A stretch of DNA of 64,000 nucleotides from Cupriavidus oxalaticus (GCF_004768545.1 NZ_CP038635.1:2542001-2606000); one strand, 5' to 3'; shown: positions 20,026 through 29,356, numbered from the stretch's first letter. Notes: a model not told the origin generated them from the sequence alone. Made by a program: numbers and translations.

Positions 20026-21405
20026 TTACCCCGCCACCTCGCGGAAGGGGTCGAGCCCCAGGTCGATCAGGCGGCGCTCGCGCACCACGATCTCCGCCGT
20101 GGCGGTCATGCCATAGCGCAACGGATACTTGTTGTCGGCCACGGTGTAGTAGTCGCGCGCCAGGCGCACCCTGCCCTCGTAGACCGGCTGCTTGTCGGGG
20201 CCCGGCTTGGTCGCGGGCGAAATGAATTCCAGCGTGCCTTCGATGATCCCGTAGCGCTGGTACGGGAAGGCGCTGAATTTGAGCTTGACCAGCAGCCCCT
20301 CGCGCAGGAAGGCGCGGTCGCGCTCTGCAATGACGATCTTGACCACCGGGCGCGCATCCTTGGGCGCGATCCCGCCCAGCGGCGTGTTGGCCTGCACCTT
20401 GTCGCCGCGCTGGGTGGAGGTGACATCGGTGATCACGCCCGACACCGGCGCCAGGATCAGCAGGAAATTGTCCTTGTCGATATTCTCGAAGCGGATGCGC
20501 GCGGCGGCGTCCGCCACCAGCCGCGCGGTCTGTACCTGCAGCCGCAGCTTGTCTTCGGTGCTGGCGATCTCGCGCAGCGCCGCGTCGTACTGCACGCGCA
20601 GCCCGGCCAGGTCCTGCCCGCTGCTTTCGAGCAGCGCGCTGGCCTGGGTCATCTCGCGGGACAGCCGGGCATCAAGCTCGCTCAGCCGCGACTGCGCCAC
20701 GCGCAGGTTGTTCTCGGCGTCCTGCGCCGCGGCGCGCTTGGCATCGAGCTGCGACTGCGACACGCCGCCGCCGCCGGGCAGCGCCAGCAGGCGCGCATAG
20801 CGGTCCTGCTCCTGGCGCGCAAACTCGCGCGCGCGCCGGGCGTTTTCCAGGTTGCTGCGCGCCTCCTGCAGCTGCGCGCGCTGTTCCTCGGCCAGCCGCG
20901 TGGTGCCCTGGGCAAGGCGGTTCTCGTGCTGGCGCGTGGCCACGTCGATCTGCTGCTTGAGCGCGTTGGCGCGGCGTTCCATCAGCGCCTTTTTCTCCGG
21001 GAACTGCTTCCATTCGCGCTCGGAATCCTCCAGCTTGAGCTGCGCTTCCAGCGCATTGGCGGCGGCCTCGATCGCGCCGCGCGCGTTCAGCCGCGCCAGC
21101 ACGTCATCCTTGGACACCGGCTGGCCTTCGGCGACGTACAGGTCGGCCAGCTCGCCGTCGACAGGGGCATAGAAGCGCCGCACTTCCGATTCGGGTGCCA
21201 GCGTGCCTTGCGCGGTGACGATGACATCGGCATGGCCGACGAAGGACCACACCAGCCCGCATACCACCAGCGCAAACGTGGTGACGATGGTCAGCATGCC
21301 CAGCCGCGACGGTTCGGCGGTAAGCAGGCCGATACCCTCGGCGCTGTGGTCTTCGAGCGCTTCGGACAGCGGCTTCAGGCCGGCCTGGCGGGAATCGTCT
21401 TTCAT
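20026..21405 (-). CDS. HlyD-family periplasmic adaptor of the C39 exporter
   Basis: A 459-residue membrane fusion protein linking the ABC exporter to an outer-membrane factor. It has one N-terminal transmembrane helix (about 36–58: LGMLTIVTTFALVVCGLVW), a biotinyl-lipoyl-like half motif (VIVTAQGTLAPES, ELADLYVAEGQPV), a long alpha-hairpin of about 110–300 rich in Gln/Arg/Glu, and a beta-barrel region (LAPVSGVITDV, VYEGRVRLARDYY). The start overlaps the FHA gene stop by four bases (ATGA). The hairpin is long, as expected for contact with a TolC-type partner. Confidence 0.92.
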   Translation of the reverse strand: MKDDSRQAGLKPLSEALEDHSAEGIGLLTAEPSRLGMLTIVTTFALVVCGLVWSFVGHADVIVTAQGTLAPESEVRRFYAPVDGELADLYVAEGQPVSKDDVLARLNARGAIEAAANALEAQLKLEDSEREWKQFPEKKALMERRANALKQQIDVATRQHENRLAQGTTRLAEEQRAQLQEARSNLENARRAREFARQEQDRYARLLALPGGGGVSQSQLDAKRAAAQDAENNLRVAQSRLSELDARLSREMTQASALLESSGQDLAGLRVQYDAALREIASTEDKLRLQVQTARLVADAAARIRFENIDKDNFLLILAPVSGVITDVTSTQRGDKVQANTPLGGIAPKDARPVVKIVIAERDRAFLREGLLVKLKFSAFPYQRYGIIEGTLEFISPATKPGPDKQPVYEGRVRLARDYYTVADNKYPLRYGMTATAEIVVRERRLIDLGLDPFREVAG

Positions 21406-24047
21406 GGCTGCCTCGCTGGCTGCTGCGGCGCGGGGTTCGCCGCGTTGGCCGCGTTGGCCGCGTCACTCGGGGCGGCATCCGCGGGCACCTTGCCGCTGTC
21501 CTCGCCGCCGATCAGCTCGAGCTTGGTCTTGAGGACGGCGGGATCGAGCACGGTGCGCAATTCACGCAGCGCATGGCGCTGCTGGTCGGCCTCGGCGCGG
21601 ATCTCTTCCTCGACCTTGGCCAGCTGCGCCAGGTCCGCACTTTCGCCGGCGCGCAGCTGCGTAAAGATGCGCATGCCCTGGCGCGCATCGTCCTGCGCCT
21701 GCGACAGCAGCCGGGCCTGCGCGCGGAACCTGGGCGAGATGCCGGGTTCGAGCCGCTGCTCGCTGCCGATCACGCCGTTGCTGCGGTATTGCTTCCACGC
21801 GGCCACGGCGCTGCCCATCAGTTCGCGCGCGCGCCGCAGCGCGCTGTCGCGCACGCCGTTGACATCGGCTTCCACCGCGCTGGCGAAGAACTTGTCTTCG
21901 TCGGCGTCGAGCATGGCGTAGAAGCCGAGCAGGCGGTCTTCATAGCCCTTGCTGCCGCGCGCGGCCTGCAGCTCGGCAAACTGCGCCGCCACCTTCTGCT
22001 TGTGCGCGAGGTCGCGCGCGAGATCGTCGCTCCATGCGCCGCCCTGGATGCGCCTGAATCCCGCTAGCGCGGTGTTGCTGTCGCCCTGCTGCCACGCGCT
22101 GGCCGCACTGGCGTACTGCGTTGCCATCTCCGGCGGCGGCAGCCGCGGCGACAGTTGCGCGAACTGCGCCTGGAACGGCGGCGTGGCGAAGCGGCTGTCC
22201 GCCAGCCGCGCCACCAGCGTGCCGGGGCGGCGCGCGCGCAAGGCCTGCAGCAGCGCGGTGTAGCGGTCCAGGTCCGCCTGCACCTGGTCCAGGCCCGCCA
22301 GCCGCGGGTATTTCTCGCGATAGTCGGCGATCACCGGCTGCAGCGCTTCCGGCCGATCGCGGCCGAGTTCGGTGGCGATGCTGGTGTCGAGCCGCCCGAT
22401 CGCCGCCAGGTAGACCGACGCATCGTTCTGCAGCCGGCGCACGTCGCTGAGCGCATCGGCATAGAGGTCGCGGAATGCCGGCACGTCGGCGGCAATGCGG
22501 CCCAGCGCGCGCTGGTGCGCGATGGTGTCCTGGTTCCAGTGCGCCAGCAGCTCGCGGATCGGCGCCTCATCGGCGTAGAGGCGGATCGGCGCATCGGCAC
22601 CCCGCTGCGCGGCATAGCGTTCGAGCCGGCCGATCCATTCGAGTTCGGCCACCAGCGGCCGGGCGTCGGCGTTATTCGCGCCGAGCTGCCGCATCTGCGC
22701 GAGCGCGGCATCGGCACCGCCGAAGTCGCCGGCCTTGAGCTTCGCGACCCAGCCGGGCACGTAGGCGCGCAGCAGCGCTTCGGTGCCGAGCGCCTGCACC
22801 TCTGCATCGCCGGGATGGCGTGCGAGATAGCGGTCGGCCGCCTTCGCCGCGCCGGCGTAGTCGCCCGCCGCATGCAGGGTCTGCACCGCGCGCTCGTCGG
22901 CGCCGCGCCAGTAAAGCGCCGCGCCGGCCAGCACGGCCAGCAGCAACAGCGCGCCGCCCCAGCGCGCGGCGCGCCGCAGGCGTGCGCCGTCGTCGAGGCC
23001 GAAGCTGCGCGCCGCCTCCGCCAGCAGCAGCGCAATGCGTCCGCGCTTGCGCGGCGGATGCGCGCGGTCTGGCGCGGCGGTCGCGGCAGCGGCCTGGGCT
23101 TCGGCGTCGGCGTTGACTTCGTCTTCCTGGTGCGAGGCGTAGTCGACGCAGAAGATGTCCAGGAAGGAATCGGCGGCGCCGACAAAGGTGGTGCGGTCAT
23201 CTTCGTCGTGTGCGGCGTCGTGTGCGGCCGGTTCAGCCGGCACCTGCGCCGGTACGGCGGGCTCCAGCGTGGTCCGCGTCGCGGTGGCATCGTCGTCGCC
23301 GGCGCGGCGGACCTCGGCCTTGTAGACGAAATGGCTGCCGCCGAACGCAATGCGGTCGCCGTTGTCCAGCGGCACGCCGTGGTCCGCCAGGCGCCTGCCG
23401 TTGACGAAGGTGCCGTTGGTGCTGCCCAGGTCTTCCAGGAACGGCACGCCGCCCTTCAGGTACACGTGCGCGTGCCGGCGCGACAGGTAGTTGACCTGCT
23501 GCGGATAGTTGTCGCGATAGCGCGCAAAGGCATCGTCGGCCTTGCTGATCAGGTACGGGAAGCCGTCGACATGAATCGGCTGCAGCCCGACATCGTCGCG
23601 TTCCGGCAGCAGCGTCAGCGCGACCCGCGGCGGCTCCGGCTGCGGTGCCCGCGGCGACAGCCGCACGCGGAACGACAGCGCCGGGCCGAATGCCAGCTCG
23701 TCGCCATCGCGCAGTTGCGCCGGCTGCCGCGCCACCGCCGCGCCGTTCACGCGCGTGCCGTTCTTGCTGCCCAGGTCGGCAACATAGACCGCGCCTTGCT
23801 CGGCAAAGATGCGCGCATGGCGCCGCGACAGCGGCGCCGCGAGGTCTTCGGGATAGGCGGCGAATGGCAGCTCGGTGCGGCCGACCGGGAACAGGTCTTC
23901 GTCGATGCGGATCTCGCCCAGGTCCGGCCGCGAGACCGGCGTCAGGAACACATCGAATTCCCTTGCCAGTTCCTGGCTCGACTCCCGAGCGATCCCCTGG
24001 GCCATTTTCACCGGCATTTCCATGATCAGTGCTTCGTCAGGAGCCAT
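21402..24047 (-). CDS. Twin-FHA-domain single-pass membrane protein
   Basis: An 881-residue protein that heads the secretion operon. Two forkhead-associated domains bind phosphothreonine: FHA1 (about 46–130: GRTELPF, LSRRHARI, DLGSKNGTRVNG) and FHA2 (about 155–245: LSRRHAHVYL, DLGSTNGTFVNG). Next come an acidic linker containing DDRTTFVG (residues about 283–290), one transmembrane helix (about 363–380) and a roughly 500-residue alpha-helical domain outside the membrane that I do not recognise. The layout suggests a sensor or scaffold joining kinase signalling to the secretion apparatus. The ATG at 24047 is used; in-frame ATGs at 24023 and 24017 are possible. A strong sigma-70-type promoter lies upstream. 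Confidence 0.88.
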   Translation of the reverse strand: MAPDEALIMEMPVKMAQGIARESSQELAREFDVFLTPVSRPDLGEIRIDEDLFPVGRTELPFAAYPEDLAAPLSRRHARIFAEQGAVYVADLGSKNGTRVNGAAVARQPAQLRDGDELAFGPALSFRVRLSPRAPQPEPPRVALTLLPERDDVGLQPIHVDGFPYLISKADDAFARYRDNYPQQVNYLSRRHAHVYLKGGVPFLEDLGSTNGTFVNGRRLADHGVPLDNGDRIAFGGSHFVYKAEVRRAGDDDATATRTTLEPAVPAQVPAEPAAHDAAHDEDDRTTFVGAADSFLDIFCVDYASHQEDEVNADAEAQAAAATAAPDRAHPPRKRGRIALLLAEAARSFGLDDGARLRRAARWGGALLLLAVLAGAALYWRGADERAVQTLHAAGDYAGAAKAADRYLARHPGDAEVQALGTEALLRAYVPGWVAKLKAGDFGGADAALAQMRQLGANNADARPLVAELEWIGRLERYAAQRGADAPIRLYADEAPIRELLAHWNQDTIAHQRALGRIAADVPAFRDLYADALSDVRRLQNDASVYLAAIGRLDTSIATELGRDRPEALQPVIADYREKYPRLAGLDQVQADLDRYTALLQALRARRPGTLVARLADSRFATPPFQAQFAQLSPRLPPPEMATQYASAASAWQQGDSNTALAGFRRIQGGAWSDDLARDLAHKQKVAAQFAELQAARGSKGYEDRLLGFYAMLDADEDKFFASAVEADVNGVRDSALRRARELMGSAVAAWKQYRSNGVIGSEQRLEPGISPRFRAQARLLSQAQDDARQGMRIFTQLRAGESADLAQLAKVEEEIRAEADQQRHALRELRTVLDPAVLKTKLELIGGEDSGKVPADAAPSDAANAANAANPAPQQPARQP

Positions 24048-24113
24048 GTTTCCAGGGAGCCAACAGCGCGGCTGCCGCGGCGGCCGGCCAAGGGGGGTGA
24101 AGCGACTAAGAAC

Positions 24114-24141
24114 ATAGTAGGCGACGGCTTAGGCTAGTCAA
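24114..24141 (-). promoter_or_regulatory. Sigma-70-type promoter for the secretion operon
   Basis: On the minus strand TTGACT (24141–24136) and TACTAT (24119–24114) are separated by 16 bp. It lies about 67 bp upstream of the FHA gene start and should drive FHA–hlyD–ppiC–C39 exporter–activator. The secretion machinery thus appears to use the housekeeping sigma factor, while the peptides use sigma-54. Confidence 0.65.
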
Positions 24142-24319
24142 TCGGCTGCGGCACGCGTGCAGGCGCGTGTTTTCACTGAGTCGGGCAGGGAAAGAGGCAA
24201 GGGCTGCACGCGTGGCGCAAGGCATTGCGCAACGCGTTGCGTACGCATGCGTCACGCCGCGCGTGAAGGTCGTGGCAGGTACCGCAGGCACCGGCCCGCG
24301 CCGCGCGGCAGCGAGCGCA

Positions 24320-25747
24320 CTATTGCGGCTGGCTGGCCGCCGTGTTGCGCACTTCGGTGTCGGGCCAGCCGCCGCCAAGCGCCTTGTACAGCGTGACAGT
24401 GTCGGCCAGAATCTGTTGGTGGACCGCCAACAATTGCAGCTGTGCGTTCAGCAGCGAGCGCTCGGTCTCGAACACTTCGAGCTGCGAGACCACGCCTTCC
24501 CTGAGCTGCGCCTCGATCTGCGCCGACACCACGCGCAGCTGCTCCACCTGCTGCTGCAGCTCTACGCGCTGCTTCTTGTGCGCATCGACGTTGACCAGTG
24601 CACTCTCCACCTCTTCGAACGCCGTCATCACGGCGCGGCCATATTCGTTTTCCGCCACGCCCACCTGCGCTTCGGTGGTCTTCACGCGCGCACGCACGCT
24701 GGGATCGAGCATGGGCAGGTTGATGCTCGGCATAAAGCCGAAGGTGAAGGACTTGAGCAGGTCGCTCAGCGCAAAGCTGGCGGTGCCGCCGCGCGCGGTC
24801 AGGCTGATGCTGGGCAGCTGCGCCAGCCGCGCCTGGCCGACGATGTTGTAGGCCGCCAGCACGCGATATTCGGCCGCGACGATGTCGGGCCGGCGCGCCA
24901 GCAACTGCGACGGCAGGCCGGCCGGCACGCTGGGCGGCTGCACGCGGTCCTGCAGGCGTCCCGCCGGTACCTTGAGGTTGCCCGCGGGCACGCCCACCAG
25001 CGTGGCCAGCGCGTTTTCCGCCACATCGCGCGAACGGCGCAGCTCCAGCAAATCCTTGTTGAGCCGGTTGATTTCAGCCTGCTGCTGCATGACGCGGATC
25101 TTGGGCGCCAGGCCATTCTGGTACATGGCCTGGTAAGTGGTGAGGATCTGCCCGTTCTTGGCGACGGTGCGCGTCTGCTGCTCGATCTGCTCGTCGAACT
25201 GCAGGATCGTGAAGTAAGTGGTCGATACATTGGACACCAGCGTCAGGTAGCCGGCGCGCCAGTCGGCCTCGGTGGCGCGGAACTCGGCGGTCTGCGCCTG
25301 CACGCCCTTCTCGACCTTGCCCCAGATATCGATATCCCAGTTCAGCTGCGCGCCCGCGTTGTAGGTCCAGGTGGATTTCTGCCCGGTGCTTTTCTCGAAG
25401 CTCGCACCGGCGCCGATATCGATCACCGGCAGCCCGCCGGCACGTGCTTCGCCGATCTGCGCATTCGCCACGCGGATGCGCGCGGCCAGCACCTTGATGT
25501 CGTAGTTGCCGGCCAGCGCCTGGTCGATCAGGCCGTCGAGGTACGGGTCGTTAAAGTTGTGCCACCAGTTGGGCTGCACCGCGTCCTTTGGCGACACCGT
25601 GATCGAATCCTGGCGCGACCATTCGGCCTTGGCCGGCGTTTCCGGACGCTGGTACACCGGCGGCCGGAAATCGGCGCAGCCGGCCAGCAGCGCGGCGCAT
25701 GCGGCGGAAGCGAGCCAGGCCAGGCGGCGCGAGGCTTGGGTCGGCAT
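24320..25747 (-). CDS. NodT/TolC-family outer-membrane factor lipoprotein
   Basis: A 475-residue outer-membrane channel of the NodT branch of the TolC superfamily. The signal peptide ends in the lipobox LLAGC, so the N-terminus should be lipid-anchored. Two OEP repeats follow (about 60–250 and 280–460), with typical WWHNFNDPYLDGLIDQAL and ARRPDIVAAEYRVLAAY. The ATG at 25747 is used, but an in-frame GTG at 25780 has a better AGGA ribosome site and remains possible. It lies just before the FHA–HlyD–C39 operon on the same strand and is the obvious exit channel for the exporter. NodT proteins also serve RND pumps, but none is nearby. Confidence 0.9.
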   Translation of the reverse strand: MPTQASRRLAWLASAACAALLAGCADFRPPVYQRPETPAKAEWSRQDSITVSPKDAVQPNWWHNFNDPYLDGLIDQALAGNYDIKVLAARIRVANAQIGEARAGGLPVIDIGAGASFEKSTGQKSTWTYNAGAQLNWDIDIWGKVEKGVQAQTAEFRATEADWRAGYLTLVSNVSTTYFTILQFDEQIEQQTRTVAKNGQILTTYQAMYQNGLAPKIRVMQQQAEINRLNKDLLELRRSRDVAENALATLVGVPAGNLKVPAGRLQDRVQPPSVPAGLPSQLLARRPDIVAAEYRVLAAYNIVGQARLAQLPSISLTARGGTASFALSDLLKSFTFGFMPSINLPMLDPSVRARVKTTEAQVGVAENEYGRAVMTAFEEVESALVNVDAHKKQRVELQQQVEQLRVVSAQIEAQLREGVVSQLEVFETERSLLNAQLQLLAVHQQILADTVTLYKALGGGWPDTEVRNTAASQPQ

Positions 25748-25981
25748 GACCCGGGGAGCGGCAGTAAGGGATACGGGCACGGTGCGATCCTGCGTGCGTG
25801 CGCGGCGGGGAACGCACTGGCGTGCCGTGGCCGCGGAGGTCTGTCTGTATTGTGGTGCGCGCGGGCGCGCGCTCCAACCCCGATCCGCATCAGGCGAAAT
25901 CCGATGCAGTCGGCCATGGATGGGCACATGAGGCGCGCCGCGAGGACACCCTCGCGGCGCGGCGCCATCTCAACAAGCTTC

Positions 25982-26245
25982 TCAACGATAGATATTGTTG
26001 CTGGCGTTCTGGTTGGTATCCACATGCGAACGGACATGGTCAAGGAAGGCCGAGCCGTTGCCATTCAGGTTGGTGACGGTCTGCATCTGCGCGATTTCCT
26101 GCGTGGCGGTGATGCTGCTGTCTAGCTTGAACTTGATCGGGGCGTAGACCGCCGCGAAGGGCATGTAGGCGAGACCGCCGCGCACGGCTTGCATGCGCTT
26201 GCTGTCGAGGGTTTCGGTGGCGGCCAGGTCTTTGATGGTCAGCAT
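25982..26245 (-). CDS. Double-glycine leader peptide 2 (87 residues)
   Basis: The 24-residue leader MLTIKDLAATETLDSKRMQA plus VRGG precedes a 63-residue core that starts LAYMPFAAVYAPIKF and ends TNQNASNNIYR. The core has no cysteine. It closely resembles peptide 5, which also holds the second position in a pair. CGGAGAAC lies before the ATG at 26245. It follows peptide 3 by 57 bp on the same strand and should share its sigma-54 promoter. Confidence 0.85.
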   Translation of the reverse strand: MLTIKDLAATETLDSKRMQAVRGGLAYMPFAAVYAPIKFKLDSSITATQEIAQMQTVTNLNGNGSAFLDHVRSHVDTNQNASNNIYR

Positions 26246-26302
26246 GATCGTTCTCCGGGTATCGATGTGTGCGTGGGTGCGTGGGCAGCTATGGCGCGGG
26301 GC

Positions 26303-26572
26303 TCAGCCGTAGATGTTGTTGGTGGCGTTCTGGTTGGTGTGCACGTTCGACTTGACGTGGTCCAGGAACGCCGAACCGTTGCCGTTCATGTTGGTGACGT
26401 TCTGCAGTTGCGCGATTTCCTGCGTGGCGGTGATGCTCTTGTCGATCGACAGCTTCAGCGGCATGTAGGCGGCGACGAACGGGACATAGGCGAAGCCGCC
26501 GCGGACGGCGTGCATGCGCTTCTGGTCCAGGGTGTCGATGGTGGTCAGGTCGTTGATGGTCAGCGTGGTCAT
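26303..26572 (-). CDS. Double-glycine leader peptide 3 (89 residues)
   Basis: The 26-residue leader MTTLTINDLTTIDTLDQKRM plus HAVRGG precedes a 63-residue core starting FAYVPFVAAYMPLKLSIDKS and ending in HTNQNATNNIYG. It is the near twin of peptide 4 at 31832. AGGAG lies nine bases before the ATG at 26572; upstream in-frame codons would add only a Pro/His-rich stretch. It is the first gene of a two-gene unit with peptide 2 and lies 78 bp after a sigma-54 promoter. Confidence 0.88.
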   Translation of the reverse strand: MTTLTINDLTTIDTLDQKRMHAVRGGFAYVPFVAAYMPLKLSIDKSITATQEIAQLQNVTNMNGNGSAFLDHVKSNVHTNQNATNNIYG

Positions 26573-26650
26573 GATGGGCTCCTGGTGAGGATGGTGTTGC
26601 CTGGGTTGGGGTTCGAGCATCGGGTTGGTGTCGCGCTCGGTTGGGATATC

Positions 26651-26666
26651 GCAGGGAGCGTGCCAG
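26651..26666 (-). promoter_or_regulatory. Sigma-54 (-24/-12) promoter for peptides 3 and 2
   Basis: On the minus strand CTGGCACGCTCCCTGC has GG and GC exactly ten bases apart and matches the -24 half perfectly; the -12 half has CTGC for TTGC. About 50 bp from this element onward is identical to the promoter at 31736. Confidence 0.8.
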
Positions 26667-26695
26667 GAGGGTGCGGCTGGGGGTTGGCGTTTTGT

Positions 26696-26720
26696 AAACG
26701 CCTGAAAATAAGGGATTTTT
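26696..26720 (-). promoter_or_regulatory. Conserved block upstream of the peptide 3 promoter (candidate activator site)
   Basis: The minus strand reads AAAAATCCCTTATTTTCAGG followed by CGTTT. It matches 31682–31706 at 22 of 25 positions and ends 29–30 bp before the -24 element in both cases. Next to it is the palindrome GGCGTTTTGTAAACGCC (26686–26702). Its position suits an enhancer site for the sigma-54 activator. Confidence 0.45.
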
Positions 26721-26838
26721 TATTCGACCTTGCCCTTCAGGCTCAGGTTGCCGCTGCTTTTGAAGGGCACTGGCTGGTGGGTTCGACCCAACACGTTGAG
26801 GGTGTGTGTTGGGTGTGCTGTGACAGCAGGGCCGGTAC

Positions 26839-26885
26839 CCTGCTGCTGACGGCAACGCAGGAACGCCTTCGGCTGCGCTGCGCGC
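26839..26885 (+). repeat. 47-bp dispersed repeat, copy 3
   Basis: Same orientation as copy 1 at 5524–5570, with about six mismatches over 47 bp. It lies in the gap between the peptide 3 promoter region and the first DUF4399 gene, right at the 3' end of the latter. Confidence 0.65.
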
Positions 26886-26904
26886 CGGTCACATGGGGGG
26901 CGTT

Positions 26905-27339
26905 TTACTTTACGTAGATTGTGATTCGCTTTGAATACACGGGCGGATTTGTGGGGATGTGCTTGTCATCCCCCATGATCAGCTGCAGCGTATGCTTGCC
27001 GGGCGGCAGTTCCAGCATGGTTTCAGTCTCTCCCGCGCCGAAATGCAGGTGGTTCCGGTCGTTCGGGATTTCCTTGTCCATTGGCGGCAGCTCGACGTCG
27101 ATCAGCAAGTGGTGGTGCCCGGTGTTGGCATACTTCACATCCTTTGGCGCCACCCCCATGTTGCGCAATCCAAACCATACCTTGAACGGCTTGCCGGCAG
27201 GCATCACCTGCCCGTCATTGGGCCAGCCGATATAGAGATAGGCATTCGGCGGCGCCGGCGTGGATCCGCCCTGGGCTGCGAACGACACCAGCACGCTGGC
27301 AGCGAGCGCAGCGGCAGCAAGTAGTCTGGATCTGGACAT
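26905..27339 (-). CDS. DUF4399 periplasmic protein, copy A (144 residues)
   Basis: An exported protein with a signal peptide of about 25 residues and a single DUF4399 beta-sandwich-like domain. Its signature is GHHHLLIDVELPP, then IPNDRNHLHFGAGETE and LPPGKHTLQLIMGDDKHIP. The function of the family is unknown; the clustered histidines suggest metal binding. The ATG at 27339 has GAGAGGG upstream; an earlier in-frame codon adds only Arg-rich residues. It follows a paralogue by 45 bp, and the two form a transcription unit. Confidence 0.85.
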   Translation of the reverse strand: MSRSRLLAAAALAASVLVSFAAQGGSTPAPPNAYLYIGWPNDGQVMPAGKPFKVWFGLRNMGVAPKDVKYANTGHHHLLIDVELPPMDKEIPNDRNHLHFGAGETETMLELPPGKHTLQLIMGDDKHIPTNPPVYSKRITIYVK

Positions 27340-27384
27340 AACCCTCTCCCGTGGTGGCCGTGCGATGCCACGCCGCACGCAACG

Positions 27385-27810
27385 CTAGCGCACGGTGATC
27401 GTGATCTTCTTCGAATAGATCGGCGGCTCGAACGGTATGTGCTTGGCGTCGCCCATCAGCAGTTGCAAAGTGTGCTTGCCCGGCGGCAGTTCGATGCGCG
27501 CATCGGTCTCGCCCGCGCCGAAGTGCAGGTGGTTCCGGTCGTTCGGGATCTCCTTATCCAGCGGCGGCAGCTCGACGTCGATCAACAGGTGGTGGTGGCC
27601 GCAGCGTGGCAGCTCGATGCCTTTGGGGCACACACCCATGTTGCGCAGCCCCATGCGCACCCAGAACTTGCCGCCGGTGATCACCGTGCCGTCGTGCGGC
27701 CAGATGATGTAGGCCTCGGCGTTGGGTGGCGCGGCTGTCGACAGCGACAGCGATGGCGCGGCCGCGAACACGGCGGCCGCCGCCAGGCGGAACAGGAATC
27801 GTCTGGACAT
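27385..27810 (-). CDS. DUF4399 periplasmic protein, copy B (141 residues)
   Basis: Paralogue of the next gene, with the same signal peptide layout and DUF4399 core (CGHHHLLIDVELPPLDKEIP, NDRNHLHFGAGETD, GKHTLQLLMGDAKHIP). It differs by two cysteines (VCPKGIELPRCGHHH) flanking the segment before the histidine cluster. A GGAGGG ribosome site precedes the ATG at 27810. It is divergent from the FGE-fold gene. Whether it acts with the peptide exporter or is only a neighbour is unclear. Confidence 0.85.
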   Translation of the reverse strand: MSRRFLFRLAAAAVFAAAPSLSLSTAAPPNAEAYIIWPHDGTVITGGKFWVRMGLRNMGVCPKGIELPRCGHHHLLIDVELPPLDKEIPNDRNHLHFGAGETDARIELPPGKHTLQLLMGDAKHIPFEPPIYSKKITITVR

Positions 27811-28091
27811 ACGCCCTCCCCGGAGATCTGCCCGAAACCCGATCACGTTGTCCCGTCAGCCCATTCTTGTTGCTTGTTGGCCAGCGCTCGGCGATTCGTC
27901 ATTCAGGTTAGGACGCAAGCCCGGAAAATGCGACCCCGGCGAAGCGGGGCGGCTTTGCAATGCTTGGCCCGGGACACAGGCGCTGTGCTATCTTGAAGCA
28001 AGCCGGTCTAGGTCTCGGCAACACCACAAAGCGTCCGCAACGCATGTGCCGGCATGCAATCGGGTTCGCTGCCGTCCGACGAGGTGTGAAG

Positions 28092-29306
28092 ATGTGGCGC
28101 AATCTACCAGTCGTGCATCTGGCCGCGATGGCCGGGATTCTCGCCTCCACCGCACTTTCCATGGGTGCGGCGTCCGCTGCGTCCACGGACACGCTGCTGC
28201 TGGCCGGCATCCTGCCCAAGAACACCGACGAGCAGTATGAGCTCAGCTTCTGGGAATCGATCAAGAACAGCAACTATGCCGCCGACTACGAGGCGTACCT
28301 GAAGCAATATCCCAACGGGCGCTTCGCGGTGCTGGCCAAGTCACGGCTCGAGCGGCTGCGTGCTTCGGCATCGGCGCCGGCACCTGCGCCCGCGCCTAAG
28401 GCACAGAAGCAGGCCGCGCCGCCGCCCCGGTCCGGCACTTCCTCGGGCGGGCAGGTTTCGCGAGCGCCGGCCGCGTCGGCACCTGCCGCTGCCCGTTCCG
28501 AGCCGGCCCCTGCTCCGCCCTCAGCGGCAGCACCCAAGGCCGGCGCCGCGGCCGGTGGCTCGATCAGCGTTGCGCCACCGCCAGCCCGCGCCGGCGAAAT
28601 TCGCGATTGCCCGACATGCCCGGTGCTGATCCCGCTGCCCGCGGGCAGCTTCACCATGGGCAGCAGTGCCAGCGACCCGGCGGAGAAGCCGCCGCATCAC
28701 GTCACCATCGGCCAGCCGTTCGCGATCGGCCGCTTCGAAGTCACGGTCGAGCAGTGGAATGCCTGCGTCGACGCCGGCGGCTGCCAGCGCGTGCCGACCA
28801 TTGCTGAAAGCGCGAAGAACTCACCGGTCCGCGATGTCAGCTGGGACGATGCGCAACAGTACGTGGAGTGGCTGAGCAAGACCACCGGCAAGGCCTACCG
28901 CCTGCCGACGGAAGCGGAATGGGAATACGCGGCGCGCGGCGGCACCGCCAGCGCGTTCTGGTGGGGCGACCAGATGCGCAAGGGCAACGCCAACTGCAAG
29001 GACTGCGGCGATCCGTGGAGCAACGATGCGCCGGCGCCGGTGGGCTCGTTCGCCGCCAACCCGTGGGGCCTGCATGACGTCAACGGCAGCGTGTGGGAAT
29101 GGGTGGCCGACTGCTGGCACAGCTCGTACAAGGGCGCTCCCGCGGACGGGCGCGCCTGGAACGAGAACGCGTGCGGCTCGCGCGTGATCCGCGGCGGCTC
29201 GTGGCGCGAAGGGGCCGGCTACATGGTGTCTTCCACGCGCTTCAAGTACAGCCCGAGCGTGCGGCAGTCGCAGAACGGCTTCCGCGTGGCGCGCGACATG
29301 AAATAG
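28092..29306 (+). CDS. Exported FGE/SUMF1-fold protein lacking the FGE cysteines
   Basis: A 404-residue protein with a signal peptide (about 1–28), a helical segment (about 35–90: [20 protein letters not shown], of a type often seen next to caspase-like or FGE domains), an Ala/Pro linker (about 92–170) and a C-terminal formylglycine-generating-enzyme fold (about 175–404: [57 protein letters not shown]). The cysteine pair that catalyses formylglycine formation after the RGGSW motif is absent, so it is probably not a sulfatase activator; binding or another chemistry is more likely. GAGGTG lies before the ATG at 28092. Confidence 0.85.
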   Translation: MWRNLPVVHLAAMAGILASTALSMGAASAASTDTLLLAGILPKNTDEQYELSFWESIKNSNYAADYEAYLKQYPNGRFAVLAKSRLERLRASASAPAPAPAPKAQKQAAPPPRSGTSSGGQVSRAPAASAPAAARSEPAPAPPSAAAPKAGAAAGGSISVAPPPARAGEIRDCPTCPVLIPLPAGSFTMGSSASDPAEKPPHHVTIGQPFAIGRFEVTVEQWNACVDAGGCQRVPTIAESAKNSPVRDVSWDDAQQYVEWLSKTTGKAYRLPTEAEWEYAARGGTASAFWWGDQMRKGNANCKDCGDPWSNDAPAPVGSFAANPWGLHDVNGSVWEWVADCWHSSYKGAPADGRAWNENACGSRVIRGGSWREGAGYMVSSTRFKYSPSVRQSQNGFRVARDMK

Positions 29307-29356
29307 CGTGCGCGCACGAAGCCCGTCGGTGAAGCGCAAGCCAACGCGTGCGCCCG

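Noticed and set aside
27877..27892. GG-N10-GC before the FGE-fold gene as a sigma-54 promoter
   Set aside because: Spacing fits, but TTGGCCAG and TCGGC are poor matches in a G+C-rich background.
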